Shown here: positions 40,383 through 47,513 of the stretch, in pieces
Numbering within the stretch: the first letter of the stretch is position 1
Layout of the letters: every line of letters begins with the position of its first letter
Source of the DNA: Streptococcus sp. S784/96/1
GTDB taxonomy: Bacteria > Bacillota > Bacilli > Lactobacillales > Streptococcaceae
Direction of reading: 5' to 3'
Length of the DNA stretch: 64,000 nt
Assembly (NCBI RefSeq): GCF_902729355.1
Contig: NZ_CACVCC010000011.1
Span: forward strand, 1-64,000
Program-made: the position numbers and the translations under genes
Notes under the pieces: generated by a model
The model's input: the letters and a program-made list of their open reading frames with translations, nothing else
The model's database searches: none
Told to the model about the DNA's origin: nothing

Positions 40383-40517
40383 CTAAGTTGTTAATACCAC
40401 ATTAGGGGTCGTCAGAGAAGGTAGCAGTAACATCGTCCCCAACTGCACCATTATCAAATAAGATAAAATGACCATAAGCAACAAACCAACAATTATAATG
40501 ATATTTTTTTCTCGCAT
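40383..40517 (-). CDS. 44-residue membrane peptide upstream of comEA
   Basis: Not in usual length limits but well supported: an ATG at 40517 with AAGGAGG 6 bases upstream opens a 44-residue frame starting MREKNIIIIVGLLLMVILSY and ending TTPNVVLTT. One membrane segment covers about residues 5-24, with a positive N-terminus inside. The stop codon is 8 bases from the comEA start and next to the comEA ribosome site, so both are translated from one message. A terminator separates it from plsC upstream. I recognise no family. It may be a small partner of the DNA uptake machine or a translated leader for comEA. Confidence 0.65.
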   Translation of the reverse strand: MREKNIIIIVGLLLMVILSYLIMVQLGTMLLLPSLTTPNVVLTT

Positions 40518-40550
40518 AAAAGCCTCCTTACCTTATAATTCGAAAAATAC

Positions 40551-40580
40551 AAAAAAATCTCCTAAAATTAGAAGATTTTC
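40551..40580 (-). terminator. plsC terminator
   Basis: AAAATCT pairs with AGATTTT around a short loop, 35 bases after the plsC stop and before the comEA operon. Confidence 0.6.
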
Positions 40581-40614
40581 AATGTATTTAAATTTCTGCT
40601 CAACTAATATCAAG

Positions 40615-41355
40615 CTATCCTTTCTTCTCCCAAGGTTTGTAAACAAAACTAGCGAGATAACTAAAGATAACGGTTAAGAGTACCACAACAAGCGCTACAA
40701 GCCCAGCTGGGATACGAATGAGGTAGGACAAAGGGTTCACTTTTTTACCATTAGAATAGCTAGCATTTTCAGCATCTAAACGGTCAAATTCTGACTGAAT
40801 GCGATTTGCAACTTCTGCAATCCCTTCATCATTCATTTTCTTAATATCTGAGATATCAATAGGGTTACCAAAGTTCATATCTACACGCTCCCCTTTTAAG
40901 AAGTTGCTAAATTTCAGAGGACCTTGGTAAGCTGCTGGCATGATTTTGACCTTAGCCATTTTAGCAATCACAGCAACACCACCCTTAACATCCGAGGAAT
41001 GACGGCTTCCACTTGGAAACATAACGAGACTACGGTTACCCTTTTTCAAGGTATTGATAGGATAGCGCAGCGCTTCTTGTCCAGGATTATCACGGTCAAT
41101 AGGAAAAGCTCCACACATACGAATCCACCAACCAAACATGCGATTAGTAAATAATTCCTTCTTAGCCATGAAGATAAATTGCTTTGGACGTGCCGCAAAC
41201 GCCATGTAAACAGGATCCCAAAAAGTCCTATGTGGAGCAACGAGAATGTAATTCTCATCCTTATCTAAAATCTTATCCGTGTTATGGAAGTAGGCATTAC
41301 CGTTGGCAATCCAAAGGAGAAACATCACTAATCCACGTAAATAGGCATAAAACAT
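40615..41355 (-). CDS. plsC: 1-acyl-sn-glycerol-3-phosphate acyltransferase
   Basis: The 246-residue membrane-bound acyltransferase makes phosphatidic acid from lysophosphatidic acid, the step after PlsY (15277-15912). The catalytic HxxxxD motif is in VAPHRTFWDPVYMAF (near residues 42-48). Acceptor-binding blocks are GAFPIDRDNPGQ and VMFPSGSRHSSDVKGG (the usual FPEG changed to FPSG), and IMPAAYQGP follows. A hydrophobic anchor is at each end, the second at about 215-240. The gene is transcribed alone, divergent from the TrmN6 fusion gene. Confidence 0.93.
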   Translation of the reverse strand: MFYAYLRGLVMFLLWIANGNAYFHNTDKILDKDENYILVAPHRTFWDPVYMAFAARPKQFIFMAKKELFTNRMFGWWIRMCGAFPIDRDNPGQEALRYPINTLKKGNRSLVMFPSGSRHSSDVKGGVAVIAKMAKVKIMPAAYQGPLKFSNFLKGERVDMNFGNPIDISDIKKMNDEGIAEVANRIQSEFDRLDAENASYSNGKKVNPLSYLIRIPAGLVALVVVLLTVIFSYLASFVYKPWEKKG

Positions 41356-41432
41356 CTGTATATCTAGAGCTTGTCAAACGACGAGCTGCTTCCTTTCCTA
41401 ACAAGATTCAACACTCTATTTTACCAAATTTT

Positions 41433-41448
41433 TGTTATAATGTTAAGT
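41433..41448 (+). promoter_or_regulatory. Extended -10 promoter placing the TrmN6-fusion start at the ATG
   Basis: TGTTATAAT (TGn-TATAAT) ends at 41441, 7 bases before the ATG at 41449. No ribosome site lies between them, so the message probably starts at the ATG. Confidence 0.6.
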
Positions 41449-42471
41449 ATGACTAATGAGATTCTAAAAACAGGAGAGCGTATTGATCAGCTCTTTTCTA
41501 CCGATGTCAAGATCATTCAAAATAAGGTTGTTTTCAGCTACTCTATTGATAGCGTTCTGCTATCTCGTTTTCCCAAAATCCCTAGCCGTGGTCTCATCGT
41601 TGACCTCTGCTCAGGAAACGGTGCAGTGGGTCTCTTTGCCAGCACAAAAACCAAGGCGCCGATTAAGCTCGTTGAATTACAGCCACGTTTAGCTGACATG
41701 GCAAAGCGTTCTATTCAGCTGAATCAGCTAGAAGATCAGGTGACGATGATTAACGATGATTTGAAACATCTTCTGGATTATGTACCACGTAGTCAAGTTG
41801 ACCTTATCCTCTGCAACCCGCCTTACTTCAAGGCAACCGAAACCTCTAAAAAGAATGTTTCTGAGCATTATCTCCTTGCCCGCCATGAAATCACCACAAA
41901 TCTGGATGAGATTTGCGAGGTCGCTCGCCACGCCCTCAAATCCAACGGTCGTCTCGCTATAGTGCATCGTCCCGATCGCTTTTTAGACATCATTGACACC
42001 TTGCGTCGCTATAACCTAGCGCCCAAGCGAGTACAGTTCGTCTATCCTAAAGAAGGCAAGGAGGCCAATATGCTTCTCCTCGAAGCCATCAAAGACGGCT
42101 CAACCGACGGCCTCAAAATCCTTCCACCCCTCTTTGTCCACAAGGCAAATGGAGATTACACCGATGAGATTTTTGAGATTTATTTTGGCAAAAAGGCTGA
42201 GCCACAAGCTGAAAAAGAGGCTTACATGTATGTTTTGGAATGCGCAGACGGCACCCTCTACACAGGCTACACCACAGATATTGACAAGCGCCTAAAGGCT
42301 CACAATGCTGGCAAGGGGGCAAAGTACACCAAATCACGCCTCCCCGTCAAACTCCTTTATCAAGAAGCCTTTCCAAGCAAACAAGCTGCCATGTCTGCGG
42401 AAGCCTTGTTTAAAAAACGCAAAACCAGACAGGAAAAACTCGATTATATTGCTGAACACCAAAAGAAGTAG
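41449..42471 (+). CDS. Fusion of TrmN6-like tRNA methyltransferase and GIY-YIG protein
   Basis: One 340-residue frame joins two proteins normally made by neighbouring genes. Residues about 1-248 are a TrmN6-like methyltransferase with the SAM motif [17 protein letters not shown] and the N6-adenine catalytic motif NPPY ([10 protein letters not shown]), expected to methylate A37 of a tRNA. After a short linker ([12 protein letters not shown]), residues about 257-340 are a GIY-YIG domain of the UPF0213 type ([23 protein letters not shown], then [12 protein letters not shown] and [11 protein letters not shown]). No stop or start signal separates them. The ATG at 41449 is chosen by comparison with TrmN6 starts. 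It has no Shine-Dalgarno site and a -10 element only 7 bases away. Confidence 0.88.
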   Translation: MTNEILKTGERIDQLFSTDVKIIQNKVVFSYSIDSVLLSRFPKIPSRGLIVDLCSGNGAVGLFASTKTKAPIKLVELQPRLADMAKRSIQLNQLEDQVTMINDDLKHLLDYVPRSQVDLILCNPPYFKATETSKKNVSEHYLLARHEITTNLDEICEVARHALKSNGRLAIVHRPDRFLDIIDTLRRYNLAPKRVQFVYPKEGKEANMLLLEAIKDGSTDGLKILPPLFVHKANGDYTDEIFEIYFGKKAEPQAEKEAYMYVLECADGTLYTGYTTDIDKRLKAHNAGKGAKYTKSRLPVKLLYQEAFPSKQAAMSAEALFKKRKTRQEKLDYIAEHQKK

Positions 42472-42751
42472 CCAGCGCTACTGTTTTCAGATTGTAGACA
42501 AACTCTGTGTCCCAAAATAAAATAAACTTTGGAGCTTTGCAAGTAAGCATTTATTTTTGCGAGTGATAGCGAGCTATCAAAAGATACTTCCGCCGTGATG
42601 AAAGTGTCAGAAATCTCTACAAATCAAGATTTCTGACACTCGGAATATTTGAGACTATAGACTCAAATATTAGTCATGGAATTCCGAAGGAAGTCGCTGA
42701 TGTCCGACATCACCTAAGGAAAGTGTCGAAAAGAAACTTTTTCTTCAACAA
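42472..42751. repeat. Intergenic hairpin cluster beside the group II intron
   Basis: This holds no gene. Hairpins are dense: the stop region of the fusion gene (AGTAGC/GCTACT), a perfect 13-base stem GTGTCAGAAATCT/AGATTTCTGACAC near 42604-42640, and the palindrome ATATTTGAG/CTCAAATAT near 42645-42671. It looks like a decayed mobile or palindromic intergenic element into or beside which the intron moved. Confidence 0.6.
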
Positions 42752-42814
42752 TCGAGTAGGGACTAATCTCTACCCCTCTCACACCACCGTACGTGCCGTT
42801 CGGCATACGGCGGT

Positions 42815-44098
42815 TCAATTAACTTTTAACACATGTCGTTCTAAGTAGTAATCCAAGCATGAAACCAGTCCACGTTTAATGAGGACTGGTTTGGATATAG
42901 CTCGTTTTAGGACTTTAGGACTGACTTTTGTACCACCAATTGATAGCGGTCACCCCAACCAGATACTTTATCTGCTATCCACTTCGGAACTCCTAATTTA
43001 AGAAGTCCCCAAAGTCTCTTAGATTTCTTCTTCTATTGTTTCCAGATGATAACCCTAATTCGTGTTCGTAAGCGTTCATCAATGCTTTTCATAACAGATT
43101 TCATGTTTGTCATGGAGAAATAGTTTATCCAGCCTCGGATAAGCCAATTGAGTTTCTCTATACGACTATCCAAGTCTATGCTCCATTTCCGTATGGTCAG
43201 TTGCTTAAGCTTTCTCTTGAAATTCTGTATGCTGTCTTGATGCGGCGACTTTTCCAGCCTTCAGATGACTTCCAGAAGCCAAAGCCAAGATACTTCAGTT
43301 TATCTGGTCTCACAATCTTGGTCTGAGTTATATTGACTTTCAGTCCGAGACGTTTTTCAATAAAGCGACTAACTGAATACATAACTCGTTTAGCTGCCGC
43401 CTCACTCCCAACAGTTATGACACAATCATCTGCGTAACGAACGAAGTGAAAGCCTCGTTTTTCCAGTTCCTCATCCAGTTCATTGAGCATGATATTAGAT
43501 AGGAGAGGAGATAGATTTACTCCCTGTGGGGTTCCTATTAACGTTTTATGTCGTTGTCCGTTGATGACTACACCCGAATGAAGATACTTGCGACTCAGAG
43601 ATTCTGTATCACCATCTTGAATAATGTTATGGACGAGTGACATCAGTCTATCTTGAGGAACTGGATCGAAGAATTTCTCAAGGTCTATATCCACAATCCA
43701 CTCATAGCCATCGTTAAGGTACTCCAGTAACTTGATGATGGCTTTTTCGCATGACCGATTAGGTCGGAAGCCATAACTCGTTTCAGAGAAGTGAGGTTCG
43801 CAGAGAAGGCTGATAATCTGAACGATTGCCTGTTGAATCATTCTGTCCATTACTGTTGGATACCGAGCTGACGGACTCCCCCATTAGGTTTCGGGATTTC
43901 TACTCGTAAGACTGGCTGAGGTTTGTACTTCCTCTGTTTTATCAGTTCCTTGGTTGGTCGCCAATGTTGGCGAAGATAGTTGTCTATCTCTTCAACTGTA
44001 ATGCCATCAATTCCAGCTGAGCCTTTATTGGCTTTCACTTGGTTATAGGCTTCTAACACATTCTCACGAGATAGAATGTTATCTAGTAATTCTGACAT
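42815..44098 (-). pseudogene. ltrA: Group II intron reverse transcriptase/maturase, broken
   Basis: It starts at the ATG at 44098 (MSELLDNILSRENVLEAYNQVK). The first piece ends at a one-base loss near 43850 (GGVRQLGI should be followed by PTVMDRMIQQ). The second piece holds the palm with FVRYADDCVI, GTPQGVNLSP and SYGFRPNRSCEKA. A second frameshift near 43240 comes after LGFGFWKSSEGWKS, where the thumb/X domain continues in another frame (KLNWLIRGWINYFSM). A third lesion is a TAG where family members have tryptophan (WKQ*KKK, near 43035). The substitution of FDPVPQDRLM for the usual FDTVNHDRLM also points to decay. Confidence 0.9.
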
Positions 44099-44787
44099 GT
44101 GTGTATTCCTTTCACAAGATACTAAGCTGTTAAGCGACACATAGCGAAATAGGCAAACTGACGAAGGTGCCAAAGCACCTAGGAAGGCTGTATCTTTTCG
44201 CACAGTGTCGTAGGCGGGTTCAGTTCTTGTTTCGGTGTCTGAGGGACATCTTATATTAGTGAACTTTCCTCTAGTCCATACGTGACCGTATCCAGTTCTA
44301 TCAGACCGTTCATTTTACAGACACAAGTGAAGTAGGTATACTTCGGTTAATTGTTCGCCCTTCGCTCCACTTCCATTACAGAAGTTTCTCCACTACTATG
44401 GTCTCGGCTGACTTCTCATGAGTAGTCGTTGTTATTACGTCTTTGACGCTCATGAGACCTCACGGGATAAGTCGTACATCTTTCCTCGTTTACTCTCGTG
44501 ATTGACGCACATAGGTTACGACTACCTTTTTGGACTTTAGAGTTTTGGGCCTCCTCATCCCCTATATACGCCTTGATGATATCACGTTTCTGTTCGTAGA
44601 GCCACGATTTCGCTATCCCTTCCTCTGACGGTCACAATTTCTAACGTCAGACTTAAAACAGTCTATCCCCAGACTGTTTTAATCCGCTACCTCACGATAG
44701 TCAGGATGCATAGTCGCTATTGGGTTCTACCTTCAGCGGGTGCCCACGGAGGACTTGCACCTCAGATATACGACATGCCCGTCGTAC
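44098..44787 (-). ncRNA. Group II intron 5' ribozyme domains (I-III)
   Basis: About 690 non-coding bases form the 5' part of the intron RNA. Visible paired segments include GTGCAAGTCCTCCGTGGGC and AAACAGTCTGGGGATAGACTGTTTT. No other gene is seen in the stretch. Confidence 0.7.
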
Positions 44788-44789
44788 CC

Positions 44790-44817
44790 AAAAGAAGTAG
44801 CTCGCGCTACTTCTTTT
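44790..44817 (-). terminator. queT terminator (intron target)
   Basis: AAAAGAAGTAGC pairs perfectly with GCTACTTCTTTT around four bases, 8 bases after the queT stop; the intron begins 2-3 bases beyond it. Confidence 0.85.
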
Positions 44818-44824
44818 AATATAA

Positions 44825-45349
44825 TCACTTTGTCAAATCAATACGGTCACCGACCTTTTTGATAATAAAGGCTCCGAAAATGAGTGACGACAATTCTCCA
44901 AGAAAGAGCCATGCCCATGTTGATAAAAATGGCAAGCCAAGAAAAGCTTTCAATTCCCAGGCAATGGTAAACATGGTTGCTGCAAAGAAGACAGCAAAGA
45001 ACAAGTGTCCAAGAATAAATTGCCCACCAAATACCTCTTTCTTCTTGAATTGATCAAACAAGATAACACCAAGGGTGACAAATATAAGGGTTGATAGCCC
45101 GCCAATCAAAATATCTGGCGCTCCGAGGCTCATCGGATTAACAAATGGTGCATTAGCAATCATACAGCCAATCGTCACAGACCAGATATACTTGCGATTA
45201 TAAAAGGCAAGAAAGTTCAGCATCTCAGACATACGGAACTGGTACATGCCTGAAGCAATAGCATTGAGGGGTGGGGTTGCAGTCAATACAACGTAAAGCG
45301 CAGCCACAAGAGTGACTTGGACAAAGTCACGAATCGTTAAGTTTTTCAT
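44825..45349 (-). CDS. queT: Queuosine precursor transporter QueT
   Basis: The ATG at 45349 (MKNLTIRDFVQVTLVAALYVV) is the start, 7 bases after AAAGGAG; the open frame further upstream is the riboswitch. The 174-residue membrane protein of the COG4708/QueT family has about five or six segments (VTLVAALYVVLTATPPL, SVTIGCMIANAPFV, LIGGLSTLIFVTLGVILF, LGHLFFAVFFAATMF, AWLFLGELSSLIFGAFI). It is the substrate-binding subunit of an ECF transporter for a queuine precursor. The energising subunits are elsewhere. It links with queA in this window. Confidence 0.92.
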   Translation of the reverse strand: MKNLTIRDFVQVTLVAALYVVLTATPPLNAIASGMYQFRMSEMLNFLAFYNRKYIWSVTIGCMIANAPFVNPMSLGAPDILIGGLSTLIFVTLGVILFDQFKKKEVFGGQFILGHLFFAVFFAATMFTIAWELKAFLGLPFLSTWAWLFLGELSSLIFGAFIIKKVGDRIDLTK

Positions 45350-45357
45350 GTTTTTTT

Positions 45358-45438
45358 CTCCTTTAACGTCCCAAAGACCAACATGACGATCTTTCAACGT
45401 GTGTAATATGCTTGGCGAAAGAAGAACTAAGCACCAAG
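45358..45438 (-). promoter_or_regulatory. preQ1-II riboswitch (COG4708 motif)
   Basis: On the minus strand the leader reads CTTGGTGCTTAG, then TTTCGCCAAGCATATTACAC, and its end includes the AAAGGAG ribosome site of queT. This is the class II preQ1 riboswitch of Streptococcaceae: the first stem CTTGG(C/T)G with CGCCAAG, the conserved AGCATATTACAC core, and a pseudoknot that hides the ribosome site when preQ1 is bound. The P4 arm (GTTGAAAGATCGTC..GACGTT) is longer than the minimal form. Confidence 0.9.
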
Positions 45439-45480
45439 GGTTGCTAGGCAACTTGAATATTCTATCATAAAAACAAATTA

Positions 45481-45506
45481 AAAAGCAACCTTTGCCGTTG
45501 CTTTTT
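45481..45506 (-). terminator. Terminator of the DUF1307-like lipoprotein gene
   Basis: AAAAGCAAC pairs with GTTGCTTTT around a 7-base loop, 6 bases after the stop codon. Confidence 0.8.
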
Positions 45507-45511
45507 ATACT

Positions 45512-46081
45512 TTACTGCGGTACTTTTTCAAAACCAATAATGCTAAATCCAGCAATCAATTGACTTGGTGGCATCTTTTCTATTTTTGCTAAGTAAGCGA
45601 AAGTATCTCCTTTTGTTGCAAGATCTTCAAAATTAACAACATTAGGATCTAACGAGACTGTCAATTTCCAAGCAAAATTCTCATCGACAGTTGATTTGAC
45701 GTCAACACCTTTTAAATCTTTAATCGCACTAATTCCTGGTATTAGAGCCTCAAGATGCTCATTAAAGCTAGCTTCAACTGCTTCACGTCCTTGAGCTTGA
45801 AAATTCGCTAAAGCTTCACCTTCATAAATCGTTTCGTACCGAAGAACAAGCGATTGATAAGTGTCTCCTGTATAGGTTAAATCAATATAAATATCTTGCT
45901 TTCCCCCATTTATCTCTTGCGATTTTTTATAAGTTTCTTTAGTTTCTGTTATTGTTGTTGTCTCACTAGCTGTTGTCACTTCTTGTTCTGACGATACCTG
46001 TTTACTGTTTTTACCTTTTGAGCAAGCTACTAAAAAAAACACAGTTGCTAAGGTAAATACTAGGGTAAAAACTTTTTTCAT
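45512..46081 (-). CDS. Lipoprotein, probably DUF1307 family
   Basis: The 189-residue protein begins with a lipoprotein signal (MKKVFTLVFTLATVFFLVACSK, lipobox LVAC with C20), followed by a Ser/Thr/Glu-rich linker (about 22-55) and a compact domain with GGKQDIYIDLTYTGD, LVLRYETIYEG, VKSTVDENFAWKLTVSLDP and SIIGFEKVPQ. This resembles YehR/DUF1307 lipoproteins, in which the domain starts with a threonine-rich strand. The role is unknown and it is held on the outer face of the membrane. It is transcribed alone. Confidence 0.75.
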   Translation of the reverse strand: MKKVFTLVFTLATVFFLVACSKGKNSKQVSSEQEVTTASETTTITETKETYKKSQEINGGKQDIYIDLTYTGDTYQSLVLRYETIYEGEALANFQAQGREAVEASFNEHLEALIPGISAIKDLKGVDVKSTVDENFAWKLTVSLDPNVVNFEDLATKGDTFAYLAKIEKMPPSQLIAGFSIIGFEKVPQ

Positions 46082-46427
46082 TTCATTTAACTCCTTTATT
46101 GAAAAGTATTTACATCAAGTTATTATACCATACTTTGAATTTCTTTGACAAATCAAAGCTCTTTGTTCACAACAAACGCACAAAAAAACATTTAAACCTT
46201 GTCTAACCACATATAGTTGTATGTCTTTTCATATTTTTATATTGCACACCATCAGTTTATCATTTTCTATCTGATAATCCTCAAATGGTTAGAGTGGTGC
46301 TGAAACAATTATTGGAGATCGACACTTTTATTACGAGATGATCATATTTCCTGTATTACTTCTGTAACTTTAAAAACAAATTGTTCTATAAATCGTATTT
46401 TTTATTGATTTTTGATATGCTTATACC
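46082..46427. other. Intergenic region, no gene seen
   Basis: About 345 AT-rich bases between the divergent lipoprotein and GtrA genes. No RNA motif or frame of interest is visible. The last bases before the GtrA ATG lack a ribosome site. Confidence 0.4.
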
Positions 46428-46856
46428 ATGAAGTATTTTAATAATGTTTTAAAAAATGATCTCTTTAAGTATCTGATTGCTGGTATTTTGACAACAATCT
46501 TTTATTTTCTAACCCGAAAACTAATTTTTAGCCTCAGTCATCATGTTATTACCTCAACTATTTTCGCAAATGGTTTAGCTATTTTAGCAGCATTTGCACT
46601 CAATGATATCTGGGTTTTTGCTCAAGAAAGAAAAGGATGGCTTGCAAGGCTTATCAAGTTTTTTATTGCTAGGTTATCCTCTATGGGAATTGATGTCTCC
46701 CTTTCTTTCTTTTTAGTTGACAAATTTCCTGAAATCATTGGTCAGTTTGTTAATCACAATATTGATACTGTTGATTCCATTGTCGCCTTAATCGGCCAAG
46801 TCTTAATTGTTATCACCAATTACGTGATTAGTAAATTTTTAATTTTTAAGAAATAA
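46428..46856 (+). CDS. GtrA-like membrane protein
   Basis: The 142-residue protein has four hydrophobic segments (KYLIAGILTTIFYFLTRKLIF, IFANGLAILAAFALNDIWVFA, LIKFFIARLSSMGIDVSLSFF, IVALIGQVLIVITNYVISKFLIF). The GtrA pattern is clear: a start of the type F-KY-x-x-G, NDIWVFA in place of the usual N-F-x-W-x-F, and the end TNYVISKFLIFKK. GtrA proteins help move lipid-linked sugars across the membrane for glycosylation of wall polymers. No glycosyltransferase gene is adjacent. There is no Shine-Dalgarno sequence before the ATG. Confidence 0.85.
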   Translation: MKYFNNVLKNDLFKYLIAGILTTIFYFLTRKLIFSLSHHVITSTIFANGLAILAAFALNDIWVFAQERKGWLARLIKFFIARLSSMGIDVSLSFFLVDKFPEIIGQFVNHNIDTVDSIVALIGQVLIVITNYVISKFLIFKK

Positions 46857-46949
46857 GCCATTCGATGACTCAAAATCATGAAAATAAAGCCAATGAGACC
46901 GGTAAAACTCAGATTTAACTCTTACTGATAAAATTACATAGTAGAAAAA

Positions 46950-46989
46950 GGCTTAAAATCAACATTTCTTGACAACGTCATTCTAAGCC
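46950..46989. terminator. Hairpin terminator, copy B of the dispersed 40-base element
   Basis: GGCTTA pairs with TAAGCC, with A-rich and T-rich flanks, lying between the convergent gtrA-like and smpB genes. It is about 85% identical to the reverse complement of 1561-1600, including the inner ATCAAC..TTGAC.ACGT part that is not needed for the stem. Confidence 0.75.
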
Positions 46990-47039
46990 CTTTTCTATTT
47001 TTGAGATTTTTTCTTAGCCTTTTGGTTGGTTTACTCAAT

Positions 47040-47513
47040 TTATCTTGCATTGACACTTTTCATGACGCGCTTAATGTCACGTTCTTGGTCACGACGTTTG
47101 ATAGACTCGCGTTTGTCATAGTCATGCTTCCCTTTAGCTAATCCGATAAGGATTTTAGCAAAGCCATTTTTTAAATAAACCTTGAGGGGAACGAGGGTCA
47201 TACCTGTTCCTTTTAATTCATTTTCCAATCTGGCAATTTCCTTCTTCTTAAGAAGTAGCTTGCGGGTACGAGTGGGATCTTGGTTCCAAATATTTCCCTG
47301 TTCAAAAGGTGAGATATGCACATTGACCAACCAAGCTTCCCCGTTTTTGATTTGCGCATAACCATCTTTAAGCTGGATACGAGCAGCACGAACAGACTTT
47401 ATTTCTGTTCCTGTCAGAACTACTCCTGCTTCAAATGTATCTACAATACTATAATCATGCCTTGCTTTTTTATTTTGCGCAAGAACGTTATCAGAAAGTC
47501 CTTTGGGCATCAT
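47040..47513 (-). CDS. smpB: SsrA-binding protein SmpB
   Basis: The 157-residue protein brings tmRNA to stalled ribosomes. The beta barrel contains [46 protein letters not shown] and [25 protein letters not shown]. The basic C-terminal tail ([25 protein letters not shown]) enters the empty mRNA channel. The length is normal. Its ATG overlaps the rnr stop (ATGA). RNase R is the partner that degrades messages released by tmRNA, so the pairing is functional. Confidence 0.97.
   Translation of the reverse strand: MMPKGLSDNVLAQNKKARHDYSIVDTFEAGVVLTGTEIKSVRAARIQLKDGYAQIKNGEAWLVNVHISPFEQGNIWNQDPTRTRKLLLKKKEIARLENELKGTGMTLVPLKVYLKNGFAKILIGLAKGKHDYDKRESIKRRDQERDIKRVMKSVNAR

Larger units (their letters stand above)
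42752..44787 (-). mobile_element. Group II intron, probably class C, inserted behind the queT terminator
   Basis: On the minus strand the intron starts GTACGACGGGCATG at about 44787, directly after the queT terminator stem (44790-44817). Domains I-III fill about 44100-44787, an inactive maturase lies in domain IV, domain V is CCGTATGCCGAACGGCACGT (near 42790-42815), and domain VI with its bulged A is GTAGAGATTAGTCCCTAC, ending CTCGAT. Class C introns are known to settle right after terminator hairpins, and this fits. Ends are estimated from motifs. Splicing may still work, but self-mobility should not, because the maturase is broken. Confidence 0.88.

Noticed and set aside
46400-46428. A third leaderless start for the GtrA-like gene
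   Set aside because: There is no ribosome site, but also no -10 element at the right distance, so the case is too weak to report as a finding.
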